A DNA stretch of 14,894 bases from Bacteroidota bacterium (GCA_023430465.1 JAEZAM010000105.1:1-14894), one strand, 5' to 3'; shown: positions 1-7,493, counted from the stretch's first letter. Program-made: numbers and translations. The notes: a model not told the origin generated them from the sequence alone.

Positions 1-578
1 ACACAACACGACTCGGCATCTGGAAGGTGGAAGAAACGGAGGCATTCTTTCGCGGCAACGTACCGCTGCACCGCGATGTGACGCATCCGAAAAAAAGACT
101 GCAACACCTGGCCGGGCGATTCCTGCTGCAATTTCTCTTCCCGGGTTTTCCCTATGAACTCGTTGAAATAGCCGACACACGCAAGCCTTTCATCCCCGGC
201 GAGCAATTTCACTTTTCCATCTCACACTGCGGTGATTATGCCGCGGCGATCGTCAGTACATCACACCGCGTCGGGATCGATATTGAGATACCTTCTCCCA
301 AGCTCGAACTGATCCGCCATAAGTTCCTGTCGCCGGGCGAACAGGAGATGCTGCAAACGCTGGATCACCCGCTCATTACCTCGCTCACACTGCTATGGTC
401 AGTAAAGGAAGCCGTATTTAAATGGTATGGCCTGGGGAGCGTTGATTTTCGCGAACACATCCGGTTAAGTAAGCCGGTAGGGGATACTGTTCCCTGTTTT
501 TTCGAGAAAACCTCAACGCCACTTGAAGTGCATACACATGTGTTCGATGAGATCACTTTTGCCTGGGTTACCTCCTGA
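1..578 (+). CDS. 4'-phosphopantetheinyl transferase superfamily protein (5' end outside window)
   Basis: Transfers the 4'-phosphopantetheine arm of CoA to a serine of acyl or peptidyl carrier proteins. Visible motifs: FSISHC at about 213-230, GIDIE at 273-287 (acidic Mg/CoA-binding residues) and WSVKEAVFKW at 396-425, the family's WxxKEA signature. The frame stays open to the left edge; codons 3-26 read TTRLGIWK, which fits this family's N-terminal region. The GTG at 27 is therefore probably not the start, and the gene is cut by the window edge. About 190 residues are visible, close to the length of the compact AcpS/Sfp-like group. The stop is TGA at 576-578. No carrier-protein or synthase gene lies beside it here, so the substrate is unknown. 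The family call is strong; the subfamily is not resolved. Confidence 0.9.
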   Translation, partial: TTRLGIWKVEETEAFFRGNVPLHRDVTHPKKRLQHLAGRFLLQFLFPGFPYELVEIADTRKPFIPGEQFHFSISHCGDYAAAIVSTSHRVGIDIEIPSPKLELIRHKFLSPGEQEMLQTLDHPLITSLTLLWSVKEAVFKWYGLGSVDFREHIRLSKPVGDTVPCFFEKTSTPLEVHTHVFDEITFAWVTS

Positions 579-602
579 TAGTGGAGGATGATATTCTATT
601 CC

Positions 603-610
603 TAACTTTG
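603..610 (+). promoter_or_regulatory. Candidate -7 box TAACTTTG upstream of hppD
   Basis: TAACTTTG matches the Bacteroidota housekeeping -7 consensus TAnnTTTG at every fixed base. It lies between the transferase stop and the dioxygenase start. No convincing TTTG -33 element sits 18-21 bp upstream. Transcription would begin near 615-618, giving a leader of about 140 nt before the chosen dioxygenase ATG at 759. Confidence 0.45.
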
Positions 611-614
611 CTGC

Positions 615-704
615 ATGCGACCCGATTTTCCCCATAAGCTGTTCGAGGATCAACGCACCGACTTCAGCCTGTTGATGGTCGCGCTGGCAATGGATGCCCG
701 ATAA
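615..704 (+). CDS. Possible 29-residue small ORF in the hppD leader
   Basis: An ATG at 615, five bases after the -7 box, opens a 29-codon frame ending in TAA at 702-704. The peptide is amphipathic, with an acidic/basic first half and a Leu/Met/Ala-rich second half (FSLLMVALAMDAR). I do not recognise it. It could be a leader peptide, a small protein or chance. The only support is its position directly behind a consensus promoter box and in front of hppD with no other gene between. It contains no run of Tyr or Phe codons of the attenuator type. Confidence 0.15.
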   Translation: MRPDFPHKLFEDQRTDFSLLMVALAMDAR

Positions 705-758
705 GGATTGCCCCAAGCGCCTGTACGAAACACATTTTTTATCCTAAACTTTTTCCAG

Positions 759-1889
759 ATGGCTGTATCACCAGCAATACAAACTCCTGAAGCGGCAGTC
801 GATTTCCTGCCACTTGAAGGAACAGATTACGTCGAATTTTATGTGGGCAATGCCAAACAGGCCGCCCATTACTACATGAGTGCATTTGGTTTCCAGGCGC
901 TCGCCTACGCAGGCCCGGAAACGGGCGTGATGGACCGCGCCAGCTATGCCGTACGGCAACACAAGCTCACGTTTGTACTGACCACACCGCTGCGTCCCGA
1001 TAATGCAATCGCTGATCATATCTATAAACATGGTGATGGGGTAAGATCGCTTTCCCTTCGTGTGCAGGATGCCACCAGGGCCTGGGAGGAAACCACCCGG
1101 CGTGGCGCAAAATCTTACATGGAGCCTCAACGCCACACAGATGAGCATGGTGAAGTGGTGATAAGCGGTATTCATACCTATGGGGACACGGTGCATTTGT
1201 TCATCGAAAGAAAAAACTACAACGGCCCATTCTTACCCGGCTATCGGGCCTGGAGTAACCCGCATTTCCAGCCCACCGACACCGGCCTCCTTTACGTTGA
1301 TCATTGTGTGGGAAATGTAGACTGGAATCAAATGAACCCCTGGGTGAAATTTTATGAAGACGTGATGGGTTTTAAAAATATCCTCTCCTTTGATGATGAA
1401 GATATCTCCACGGAATATTCAGCTCTCATGAGCAAGGTGATGAGCAGCGGCAACGGTTTTGTCAAGTTCCCTATCAATGAACCCGCAGAAGGGAAGAAAA
1501 AATCACAGGTGGAAGAATACCTGGAATTTTACCGCGGGGAAGGTGTTCAGCACGTTGCGCTTGCTACCAATGACATCGTTGCCTCCGTGCGCGAACTCAT
1601 GAGCCGTGGCGTTGAATTCCTGAAGGTGCCTACAAGTTATTATGATGACCTCCTTGATCGGGTTGGGCACATCGATGAGGACCTGGAGCCGCTGAAAGAA
1701 CTGGGGATCCTTGTCGACAGGGATAACGAAGGTTACCTCCTGCAGCTTTTCTCCAAGCCCGTGGAAGATCGCCCCACTGTATTTTTCGAGATCATACAGC
1801 GAAAAGGAGCAAAGAGTTTCGGTAAGGGAAACTTCAAAGCGCTCTTTGAAGCGATCGAACGCGAACAGGCCAACCGTGGTAACCTATAG
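759..1889 (+). CDS. hppD: 4-hydroxyphenylpyruvate dioxygenase
   Basis: Cytoplasmic Fe(II) enzyme that converts 4-hydroxyphenylpyruvate, O2-dependently, to homogentisate and CO2, the second step of tyrosine degradation. Two vicinal-oxygen-chelate domains are visible at about 20-150 and 178-350. The three iron ligands are all present: H182 in VDHCVGN, H265 in GVQHVAL and E344 in FFEII. The C-terminal helix NFKALFEAIEREQ that closes the active site is intact. The length of 376 residues is normal. The in-frame TTG at 708 would add 17 residues with no family counterpart, so ATG 759 was chosen. Homogentisate dioxygenase and the later pathway genes are not in the window. The gene appears monocistronic, ending in a hairpin at 1947-1973. 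Confidence 0.96.
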   Translation: MAVSPAIQTPEAAVDFLPLEGTDYVEFYVGNAKQAAHYYMSAFGFQALAYAGPETGVMDRASYAVRQHKLTFVLTTPLRPDNAIADHIYKHGDGVRSLSLRVQDATRAWEETTRRGAKSYMEPQRHTDEHGEVVISGIHTYGDTVHLFIERKNYNGPFLPGYRAWSNPHFQPTDTGLLYVDHCVGNVDWNQMNPWVKFYEDVMGFKNILSFDDEDISTEYSALMSKVMSSGNGFVKFPINEPAEGKKKSQVEEYLEFYRGEGVQHVALATNDIVASVRELMSRGVEFLKVPTSYYDDLLDRVGHIDEDLEPLKELGILVDRDNEGYLLQLFSKPVEDRPTVFFEIIQRKGAKSFGKGNFKALFEAIEREQANRGNL

Positions 1890-1946
1890 CCGCTGAGGCC
1901 GCAGAAATTACGGCATGGAGGTGAAAACATACTTTTAACAGCTTTT

Positions 1947-1973
1947 AAGGCCGCGAAATCACATCGCGGCCTT
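1947..1973 (+). terminator. Hairpin terminator after hppD
   Basis: A perfect 10-bp inverted repeat, AAGGCCGCGA / TCGCGGCCTT, encloses a 7-nt loop (AATCACA) 57 bp after the hppD stop. It is GC-rich in the stem and AT-closed at the base. Only a short T run follows, so it may act bidirectionally or as an RNA-stabilising 3' hairpin. It also separates hppD from the next promoter. Confidence 0.75.
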
Positions 1974-2002
1974 TCCATTTAGTCATGAGGAACTTATCTT
2001 TA
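1972..2002 (+). promoter_or_regulatory. Candidate promoter TTTC-N19-TATCTTTA for the L,D-transpeptidase gene
   Basis: TATCTTTA at 1995-2002 differs from TAnnTTTG only at its last base. TTTC at 1972-1975 lies 19 bp upstream, where a -33 TTTG is expected. The same TTTC-N19 layout occurs at the TonB-like gene's promoter. The predicted start near 2008 leaves a leader of about 48 nt before ATG 2056. The -33 element overlaps the terminator hairpin base. Confidence 0.4.
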
Positions 2003-2055
2003 CACAGGGTTGCGCATCAAGGCAACAATCCATCTTTACGTACGTTCTAATTTTC

Positions 2056-3261
2056 ATGAAGATGTTTGGTATGAAGAACCTTTGTTTACTGGCAATTATT
2101 TTCCTGGCGCTGGCAACGGGAATCTCCGCGCAGACCAGTTCCCGCACGACATTCACCTCCTTTGTCGAGTACCAGAAAACCTTCAGCCGGCCCGACGAAT
2201 CTTTTCGCCGGAAAGAGGACACGCTTCAAAAGCAGTTCGAAGCCAAAAAACTCAAGTGGCCCGCCAAATACATGTATATCCGTTCCTTCAAATATGACAG
2301 CCAACTGGAAGTCTGGGTGAAGGATGAATTGAATGAGCCATTCAAGCTATTCAAGACCTATAAAGTTTGCGCACTCGCCGGCACCCTTGGACCCAAAAGG
2401 ATGGAGGGCGATTACCAGGTGCCTGAAGGATTTTATTACATCAACGAATTCAACCCCCGCAGCCAGTATTATCTTTCACTGGGTCTGAACTATCCCAACC
2501 TCTCCGACAGGGTACTGAGCGACTCACTGCGCCCGGGAAGCGCTATCTATATTCATGGCAGTTGCGTGACTGTCGGTTGTATCCCAATTCTTGATAACCA
2601 GATCGACGAACTGTACATACTCGCGGCGCATGCGAAAAGCCAGGGCCAGGATTATATTCCCGTTCACATTTTCCCCATCCGCTTCAACGTAAAGCGCAGC
2701 GTGGCTTACCTCAACAACCTCACGAAAGACGATGCTAATCTTCGGAAGTTTTCGGCGCGACTTGAAGAGGCATTTAACTATTTTGATAAGCATAAAAAAC
2801 TACCGGTGATCCTCATCAACCAGAAAGGGGATTACATTGTCAACGATGCCGCGCAGAAAAAAGAGGAAATAAAAGGACCTAAGAAGCCACCGGTGGAGCA
2901 CCGCACCCGCCAGGTAACCGGATTGGTGGAAGCAGTCCATCAATGGCCTCAATTTCCGGGTGGAGGAAATGCATTCATGAAATACCTGGATGCACTGGGT
3001 GAAGAAATGATCCAGTTCCTGCCCGAAGGCACCAGCAAGGCATTTGTACAGGTGGAGTTCATTGTTGACAAGGACGGTGTACCCGTAAACTTTAAAGTGA
3101 TCCGCGGCATGAAGGATGAAGATTTCATCGAAGAGCTGATCACAAGACTGGAAAAGATGCCCGAGTGGCAACCTGCCATTCTTCATGACAAGCCTGTCCC
3201 CAAAAAAATGGTGCAGACCGTGACCGTCGAATCAACAGTTACGGATACTTCAGCGCAGTAA
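2056..3261 (+). CDS. Secreted YafK-type L,D-transpeptidase-family protein with TonB-C-like C-terminal domain
   Basis: Residues 1-26 are a signal peptide (hydrophobic core about 9-23, GISAQ at the end). Residues about 75-210 form an L,D-transpeptidase/YkuD fold of the YafK type. The catalytic motif HGSCVTVGC places His167, Ser169 and nucleophile Cys175 in the expected HGxCVSxGC pattern. The family makes or cuts peptidoglycan crosslinks in the periplasm; E. coli YafK/DpaA instead detaches Braun lipoprotein. After a Lys/Pro-rich linker (about 265-285), residues 296-391 resemble Bacteroidota TonB-C domains: QFPGGGNAFMKYL, VQVEFIVDKDGVPVNFKVIRG, MPEWQPAILHDKPV. There is no membrane anchor or Pro-rich spanning arm, so it is unlikely to be an energy transducer. 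The tail overlaps the aspartokinase tail by 12 bp. Other in-frame ATGs at 2062 and 2071 would shorten the signal peptide. Confidence 0.88.
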   Translation: MKMFGMKNLCLLAIIFLALATGISAQTSSRTTFTSFVEYQKTFSRPDESFRRKEDTLQKQFEAKKLKWPAKYMYIRSFKYDSQLEVWVKDELNEPFKLFKTYKVCALAGTLGPKRMEGDYQVPEGFYYINEFNPRSQYYLSLGLNYPNLSDRVLSDSLRPGSAIYIHGSCVTVGCIPILDNQIDELYILAAHAKSQGQDYIPVHIFPIRFNVKRSVAYLNNLTKDDANLRKFSARLEEAFNYFDKHKKLPVILINQKGDYIVNDAAQKKEEIKGPKKPPVEHRTRQVTGLVEAVHQWPQFPGGGNAFMKYLDALGEEMIQFLPEGTSKAFVQVEFIVDKDGVPVNFKVIRGMKDEDFIEELITRLEKMPEWQPAILHDKPVPKKMVQTVTVESTVTDTSAQ

Positions 3262-4509
3262 CACCTGAATGGTATCTGGTGTTTGCTGGCGCAGCAGGGG
3301 ATGTTTACCCGCGATCATTTTGGCCAGCGATTCATCGTCATAATGGCGCACGGTGAGCAATGACAGGTCTCTCATCACCTGCACATCGAAGATGGCCGAC
3401 GCATCAAGTGCCAGTTTCTCCGTTTTTTCACCCTGTTCATCCAGCACGCATAAAAAACTGATCGCACCATTCTGGGTGAGGTTAGGTTTTAACTTGTATT
3501 TTTCCAGGAGATGATACAATTCCCCCACATGGTGTTCAGCAACGAAAGAGAAGTCTCTTGACCGCAATTCAATCAGCACCTGTTTTTCTTTTAAGACTAT
3601 GATCGGTGGCAGTGCCTTGAGGTGCTGGTCATGGATGATCGTGCCGGGCAGGTTCGGATCCAGGAAGCATTTCACTATAAGCGGGATGCCTTTGTTCTGC
3701 AACGGCTTGATCGTTTTCGGGTGAATGACCTGCGCCCCATAGTAGGCCATCTCGATCACCTCGTTGTAATTGAGCTCGGCAATGGGTACAGCATCGGGGA
3801 ACTGGCGCGGATCGGCATTCATCACGCTTTCCACATCTTTCCAGATCGTCTGGCTTTCTGCGTCCAGCAGGTTCGCAAAGACGGCTGCTGTATAATCACT
3901 TCCTTCCCGACCAAGTGTGGTACTCTCATTTTCATCGGTGGCACCAATAAATCCCTGGGTCAATACCATTCTGTCTGCAAGCATCGGGCGGATCTTCGAC
4001 TGCACCTTTTCGCCGGTGTACGCCCAGTCGATCGTAGCATCGCGGAAATTATCATCTGTCCGGATGATATCGCGGACATCGATCCATTCATTCCTGATAC
4101 CCGATTCGTTGAGGAAATGACTGACGATAGCTGTCGATAACAATTCCCCGACGCAGACCACCTGGTCGTAATAATAATCATAATCCCTGACCGGCTTATC
4201 GTGCAGCATCCATTCAACTTCGGTGAAGAAGTCGGCCAGTTGTTTTTCGCAGGCGAGGTAGTTGGTGACGAGAAGGTATTTCGCCGTCTGCAAATGCTGC
4301 TCCTTCACCTGCCGGAAGAGCTCAAGAGCTTCCGGTTGCTTACCGGCAAAGAAAGCCTCTGCCACCTTTTCCAGGGCATTGGTGGTTTTGCCCATCGCCG
4401 ATATAACAACCAGCAATGGCTCGTTTGTATGATGCCGCAATATATCGGCTACATTCCTGATCCTGTCTATCGTATTAACGGACGCACCCCCGAATTTAAA
4501 CACCTTCAT
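3250..4509 (-). CDS. lysC: Aspartate kinase (monofunctional)
   Basis: Phosphorylates L-aspartate with ATP to 4-aspartyl phosphate, the committed step to lysine, methionine, threonine and diaminopimelate. KFGGASV near residue 5 is the N-terminal kinase signature. TLGREGSDYTAA is the ATP/aspartate-binding loop, and WKDVESVMNADPR follows as in Bacteroidota homologues. The last ~130 residues (from VLIELRSRDFSF) form the ACT region that usually binds the feedback inhibitor. At 419 residues there is no homoserine dehydrogenase domain. Start ATG 4509 gives the standard MKVFKFGG opening. It is divergent from fbp and tail-to-tail with the transpeptidase gene. No other amino-acid biosynthesis gene is adjacent. 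The gene symbol is by family; which isozyme cannot be decided. Confidence 0.93.
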   Translation of the reverse strand: MKVFKFGGASVNTIDRIRNVADILRHHTNEPLLVVISAMGKTTNALEKVAEAFFAGKQPEALELFRQVKEQHLQTAKYLLVTNYLACEKQLADFFTEVEWMLHDKPVRDYDYYYDQVVCVGELLSTAIVSHFLNESGIRNEWIDVRDIIRTDDNFRDATIDWAYTGEKVQSKIRPMLADRMVLTQGFIGATDENESTTLGREGSDYTAAVFANLLDAESQTIWKDVESVMNADPRQFPDAVPIAELNYNEVIEMAYYGAQVIHPKTIKPLQNKGIPLIVKCFLDPNLPGTIIHDQHLKALPPIIVLKEKQVLIELRSRDFSFVAEHHVGELYHLLEKYKLKPNLTQNGAISFLCVLDEQGEKTEKLALDASAIFDVQVMRDLSLLTVRHYDDESLAKMIAGKHPLLRQQTPDTIQVLLR

Positions 4510-4535
4510 GCCGGTCTTCTGTTTTTATACCGGCA
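4509..4535 (-). promoter_or_regulatory. 7-bp inverted repeat reaching the aspartokinase start codon
   Basis: ACCGGCA at 4529-4535 and TGCCGGT at 4509-4515 pair perfectly over a 13-nt A-rich loop. On the minus strand the 3' arm ends with the A of the aspartokinase ATG. A weak -7-like GAGATTTG (minus, 4541-4534) overlaps the upstream arm. The repeat could be a start-masking RNA hairpin or a protein-binding site at the promoter. The sequence alone does not decide. Confidence 0.35.
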
Positions 4536-4585
4536 AATCTCGCTAAAAAACAAGCTTCCAACAGATGTATTTAAGACACGAAGGT

Positions 4586-4616
4586 TATGGCAATATTTCT
4601 TTTACACTTACATTTG
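4586..4616 (+). promoter_or_regulatory. Promoter TATG-N19-TACATTTG for fbp
   Basis: TACATTTG at 4609-4616 is a full match to TAnnTTTG, with TATG (3 of 4 to TTTG) 19 bp upstream at 4586-4589. Transcription should begin near 4622, about 20 nt before ATG 4643. This argues against an in-frame upstream start at 4565, which would lie before the transcript begins. Confidence 0.6.
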
Positions 4617-4642
4617 TTCGTACCGTTAAACCAGGTGCTCCC

Positions 4643-5656
4643 ATGAAGTTCAACAGAAAGATCCTCACGCTCGATGAATTTACGATCCAGCAGCTCCGCG
4701 ATTTTCCACACGCCACCGGTGAACTCAGTAATCTTCTGCGAGACCTGGGCCTGGCTGCCAAACGGGTAAATGTGGAGGTGAACAAGGCTGGCCTGGTGGA
4801 CATCCTCGGTGATGCGGGCAGCGTGAATGTACAGGGGGAGGATGTAAAGAAACTCGACATTTTTGCCAATGACCAGTTCACCGGCGTACTTCAGCACGGG
4901 ATCAGTTGTGCAGGTATCGCGAGTGAGGAGCTGGATGAGTTTGTGGCATTTGATGATGCAGTCAGCCGCAATTCCAAATACGTTTGTCTTTTTGATCCGC
5001 TTGATGGGAGCGGGAACATCGATGTGAATGTTTCCATCGGGACGATCTTTGGTGTTTACCGACGCGTTACGCCGAAAGGAAGTATCGCCTCACGCGAAGA
5101 TTTTTTACAGAAAGGCACGCAACAGGTGGCAGCCGGCTACATCGTGTATGGCTCTTCTACAATGCTTGTTTACGCCACGCGTCGCGGTGTTAATGGATTC
5201 ACGCTCGATCCCTCGATCGGTGAGTTCACGTTAAGCCACCCGGATATCAAGTGCCCGCCGGCGGGGAAGATCTATTCAGTGAACCATGGCAATTTTTTTC
5301 AGTACAGCAAGGGTGTGCAGCAATATATCACTGCCTGCCAAAAGAAAGACCGGTCGAATGGAGGTCCTTATACCCAGCGATATATTGGCAGTATGGTCTC
5401 TGATGTCCATCGCAACCTGATCAAAGGGGGGCTGTTCATGTATCCCGGCACTACCGATAAACCGAAAGGGAAATTGAGGCTGATGTATGAGTGCAATCCG
5501 TTTGCCTTCATCGTTGAAGTGGCGGGCGGTCGGGCCACTGACGGCGTACAGCGTATCCTCGATATTGATCCAACCGATCTTCATCAGCGCTCACCCATGT
5601 TCATTGGCAGCAGCACCATGATGGACGAACTGGAGTCCTGCCTGGCTGCGGACTAA
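4643..5656 (+). CDS. fbp: Fructose-1,6-bisphosphatase class I
   Basis: Hydrolyses fructose 1,6-bisphosphate to fructose 6-phosphate and phosphate, the key gluconeogenic step in the cytoplasm. Metal and active-site motifs are intact: ASEELDE (Glu95/Glu96), DPLDGSGNID at 118-127, YIGSMVSDVHR at 247-257 (substrate phosphate) and KLRLMYECNPFAFI from 277 with the metal-ligand Glu283. C-terminal HQRSPMFIGS is typical of the class. The 337 residues from ATG 4643 match normal class I length. The frame stays open 26 codons further upstream, but the promoter box lies inside that stretch. The gene is divergent from the aspartokinase and followed at 83 bp by an unrelated secreted protein. Confidence 0.96.
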   Translation: MKFNRKILTLDEFTIQQLRDFPHATGELSNLLRDLGLAAKRVNVEVNKAGLVDILGDAGSVNVQGEDVKKLDIFANDQFTGVLQHGISCAGIASEELDEFVAFDDAVSRNSKYVCLFDPLDGSGNIDVNVSIGTIFGVYRRVTPKGSIASREDFLQKGTQQVAAGYIVYGSSTMLVYATRRGVNGFTLDPSIGEFTLSHPDIKCPPAGKIYSVNHGNFFQYSKGVQQYITACQKKDRSNGGPYTQRYIGSMVSDVHRNLIKGGLFMYPGTTDKPKGKLRLMYECNPFAFIVEVAGGRATDGVQRILDIDPTDLHQRSPMFIGSSTMMDELESCLAAD

Positions 5657-5709
5657 TTTTTAACAATACACCCATACAAGTACAAGTTTACTGGTCAATG
5701 GCGGTATAG

Positions 5710-5731
5710 ATTTTGATTTTGCTATCAAAAT
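5710..5731 (+). promoter_or_regulatory. 8-bp inverted repeat before the CAP-domain gene
   Basis: ATTTTGAT and ATCAAAAT flank a 6-nt spacer (TTTGCT), ending eight bases before ATG 5740. A -7-like TAGATTTT lies at 5707-5714 and overlaps the left arm. The site could be an operator, a leader hairpin or a weak AT-rich end signal for fbp. Only the symmetry is certain. Confidence 0.3.
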
Positions 5732-5739
5732 TTCAGTAC

Positions 5740-6180
5740 ATGCTTCGCCGTTTACCCTTTTTTGCATTTATCATCTTTGCCGCCAGCGTTCTCTGCAGTT
5801 TTTCCGGTTCTGCGGAAGCAGAGATACTTACGCACACCAATCAGTTTCGTAAATCGCGCGGCATGTCGCCATTGATCATGAATGAATCGCTGAATGCCAT
5901 TGCAGAAAAGCACAGCCGCAACATGGCCTCCGGGAAGACGGCTTTTGGTCACCAGGGTTTTTCTGACAGATCGCGGCAGGCCTCCGCGAGGATCGATGGT
6001 GTGAGAAAATTTGCCGAGAACGTCGCTTACGGCGCCATGAGTGGCAAGGAGGCTGTGAAGGGCTGGAAAGATTCACCCGGTCACCGCCAGAATATGCTCG
6101 GTAAATACAAGTACATCGGCATTGGTGTAGCCAAAGACAAGCGCGGCCGGATATTCTATACACAGGTATTCGCCGGATAA
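5740..6180 (+). CDS. Secreted CAP/SCP domain protein (YkwD-like)
   Basis: Residues 1-27 form a signal peptide (basic MLRR, hydrophobic 6-20, AEA before the likely cut); no lipobox is present. Residues 28-146 are a compact CAP domain: an NQFRKSRGMSPL helix, HSRNMASG (His58), FGHQGF with His71, AENVAYG with Glu93, WKDSPGHRQNML with His115, and an IGIGVAKD..FYTQVFAG strand end. The two histidines and the glutamate form the usual CAP cavity. Bacterial CAP proteins are common at the cell surface but their biochemical role is mostly unknown. Start ATG 5740 gives a clean signal peptide; an in-frame TTG at 5713 would overlap the upstream inverted repeat. It stands alone between fbp and the ABC gene. 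The 146 residues are minimal for a one-domain CAP protein. Confidence 0.88.
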   Translation: MLRRLPFFAFIIFAASVLCSFSGSAEAEILTHTNQFRKSRGMSPLIMNESLNAIAEKHSRNMASGKTAFGHQGFSDRSRQASARIDGVRKFAENVAYGAMSGKEAVKGWKDSPGHRQNMLGKYKYIGIGVAKDKRGRIFYTQVFAG

Positions 6181-6270
6181 AATTTGCTCCAGGGAACTTA
6201 ATGAGTTTACTGATCTTGTTCCGCTGATAAACTTTTTAATCCTGTCACGAATGGTGTAAATTGCTGCGCA

Positions 6271-7035
6271 ATGCAGAGCAATACTATCATTTCAGTGCGG
6301 GATCTTGTCAAGAACTATGGTCAGTTCAATGCGGTCAAAGGCATTTCATTTGATGTAAAGGAAGGCGAGATATTTGGCCTGCTGGGCCCTAATGGCGCGG
6401 GTAAATCGACCACGCTGGAGATCATAGAAACATTGCGGGAAAAAACCAGCGGGAAAGTGCTCGTAGATGGCCTCGATCTCGACAGGCAGCCGGGCGAGAT
6501 CAAGAAGATCATCGGTGTGCAATTGCAGACAAGCGGCTATTATCCCGGACTCAACCTCGTACAGCTCGTCGAGCTGTTTTGCGGCCTGTACAATCGTGAT
6601 CTTGATCCTATGGAACTCCTGGAACGGGTGAACCTCAAGGACAAGGCAAAAGCAAAGTTCAAAGAACTGAGCGGTGGTCAGAAACAACGGTTCTCGGTAG
6701 CTACCACACTGATCAACCAGCCCCGGATCATCTTTCTTGATGAGCCAACCACCGGGCTGGACCCGCAGGCTCGTCGCAGCCTCTGGGAACTTATCCGTGA
6801 AATCAGGAACCAGGGCACCACCGTCATCATCACCACCCATTACATGGATGAAGCGGAATACCTTTGTGACAGGATCGCCATCATCGATGCAGGCCAGATC
6901 ATTGATCTGGATACACCGGATGGCATGATCGATAAATTGCTGGCCAAAGGTTTCGAGCGGCCTAAAGAAGTCAAGAAAGCGAATCTCGAGGATGTGTTCA
7001 TTCACCTGACCGGGCATTCGCTGCGCGAAGAATAA
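6271..7035 (+). CDS. ABC transporter ATP-binding protein (ABC-2/DRA-type)
   Basis: Cytoplasmic ATPase subunit of an ABC exporter. It has Walker A GPNGAGKST (39-47), Q-loop VQLQTSG (Gln86), signature LSGGQKQR (133-140), Walker B IIFLDEPTTGLD (153-164) and H-loop TTHYMDEAE (His190). The C-terminal ANLEDVFIHLTG is characteristic of ABC-2/drug-resistance ATPases such as the DrrA and NatA groups. The 254 residues are complete without the longer C-terminal extension of DrrA. No permease gene is adjacent: an FKBP isomerase gene follows after 11 bp and a CAP gene precedes. The substrate cannot be inferred. It heads the tight four-gene run 6271-8589. No full promoter box lies upstream; TAAATTG at 6257-6263 is one T short. 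Confidence 0.93.
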   Translation: MQSNTIISVRDLVKNYGQFNAVKGISFDVKEGEIFGLLGPNGAGKSTTLEIIETLREKTSGKVLVDGLDLDRQPGEIKKIIGVQLQTSGYYPGLNLVQLVELFCGLYNRDLDPMELLERVNLKDKAKAKFKELSGGQKQRFSVATTLINQPRIIFLDEPTTGLDPQARRSLWELIREIRNQGTTVIITTHYMDEAEYLCDRIAIIDAGQIIDLDTPDGMIDKLLAKGFERPKEVKKANLEDVFIHLTGHSLREE

Positions 7036-7046
7036 ATAGATCAACC

Positions 7047-7481
7047 ATGAGTGTTCAAAATAAACTGAAAGAATTTATGCAGTCAAAAATTGAAGCGCAG
7101 AAGAGTGCCGGTGCGGCATTTCTTAACATCAACAAGGACAAGCCTGGTGTGGTGACTCTCCCCGAAGGTATCCAATATGAAGTGCTGAAAGAGGGCAGTG
7201 GCCCGCAGCCGAAATTGAGTGATCGTATTAAAGCACATTATCGCGGTGCGTTGCTTGACGGTAAAGAATTCGACAGTTCGTTCAAGAGAAATCAGCCATT
7301 TGATGCGCCACTGACGGCATTGATCAAAGGATGGCAGATCGCTATTCCGTTGATGAAGACCGGCAGTCACTGGCGCTTATGGATTCCATCAGAACTTGCC
7401 TATGGCGATCGTGGTGCAGGTGGTGATATTCCGGGCGGAGCAACCTTGCTCTTTGAAGTGGAATTGCTGGAAATACTCTGA
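7047..7481 (+). CDS. FKBP-type peptidyl-prolyl cis-trans isomerase
   Basis: Catalyses cis-trans isomerisation of Xaa-Pro bonds. Residues 1-35 form a charged helical N-terminal segment resembling the FkpA/Mip/FklB stalk in miniature. The FKBP domain covers about 37-144. Active-site residues are recognisable: Tyr65 (HYRG), Phe75-Asp76 (KEFDSS), Phe85, Trp96 (KGWQ), Tyr119 (LAYGDRG) and Phe136 (LLFEVELL). No signal peptide is present, so a cytoplasmic location is expected, unlike many Bacteroidota FKBPs that are secreted lipoproteins. The gene is 11 bp after the ABC ATPase and 12 bp before the DinB-like gene, so probably co-transcribed. The function call is firm; the client protein is unknown. 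Confidence 0.94.
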   Translation: MSVQNKLKEFMQSKIEAQKSAGAAFLNINKDKPGVVTLPEGIQYEVLKEGSGPQPKLSDRIKAHYRGALLDGKEFDSSFKRNQPFDAPLTALIKGWQIAIPLMKTGSHWRLWIPSELAYGDRGAGGDIPGGATLLFEVELLEIL

Positions 7482-7493
7482 TAAATTATAGAT

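Noticed and set aside
708..758. N-terminal extension of hppD from TTG 708
   Set aside because: It adds 17 residues with no family counterpart; ATG 759 gives the usual opening before FLPLEGTDYVEFYVGN.
2056..3261. Calling the transpeptidase gene a TonB energy transducer
   Set aside because: It has a cleavable signal peptide, a catalytic His/Cys motif and no membrane anchor or long Pro-rich arm.
4565..4642. N-terminal extension of fbp from ATG 4565
   Set aside because: The -7 box TACATTTG lies inside it, and the extra residues do not resemble the family's N-terminus.
6346..7044. 232-residue minus-strand frame
   Set aside because: It lies opposite the ABC ATPase, whose Walker and signature motifs are all intact; it has no recognisable domain.
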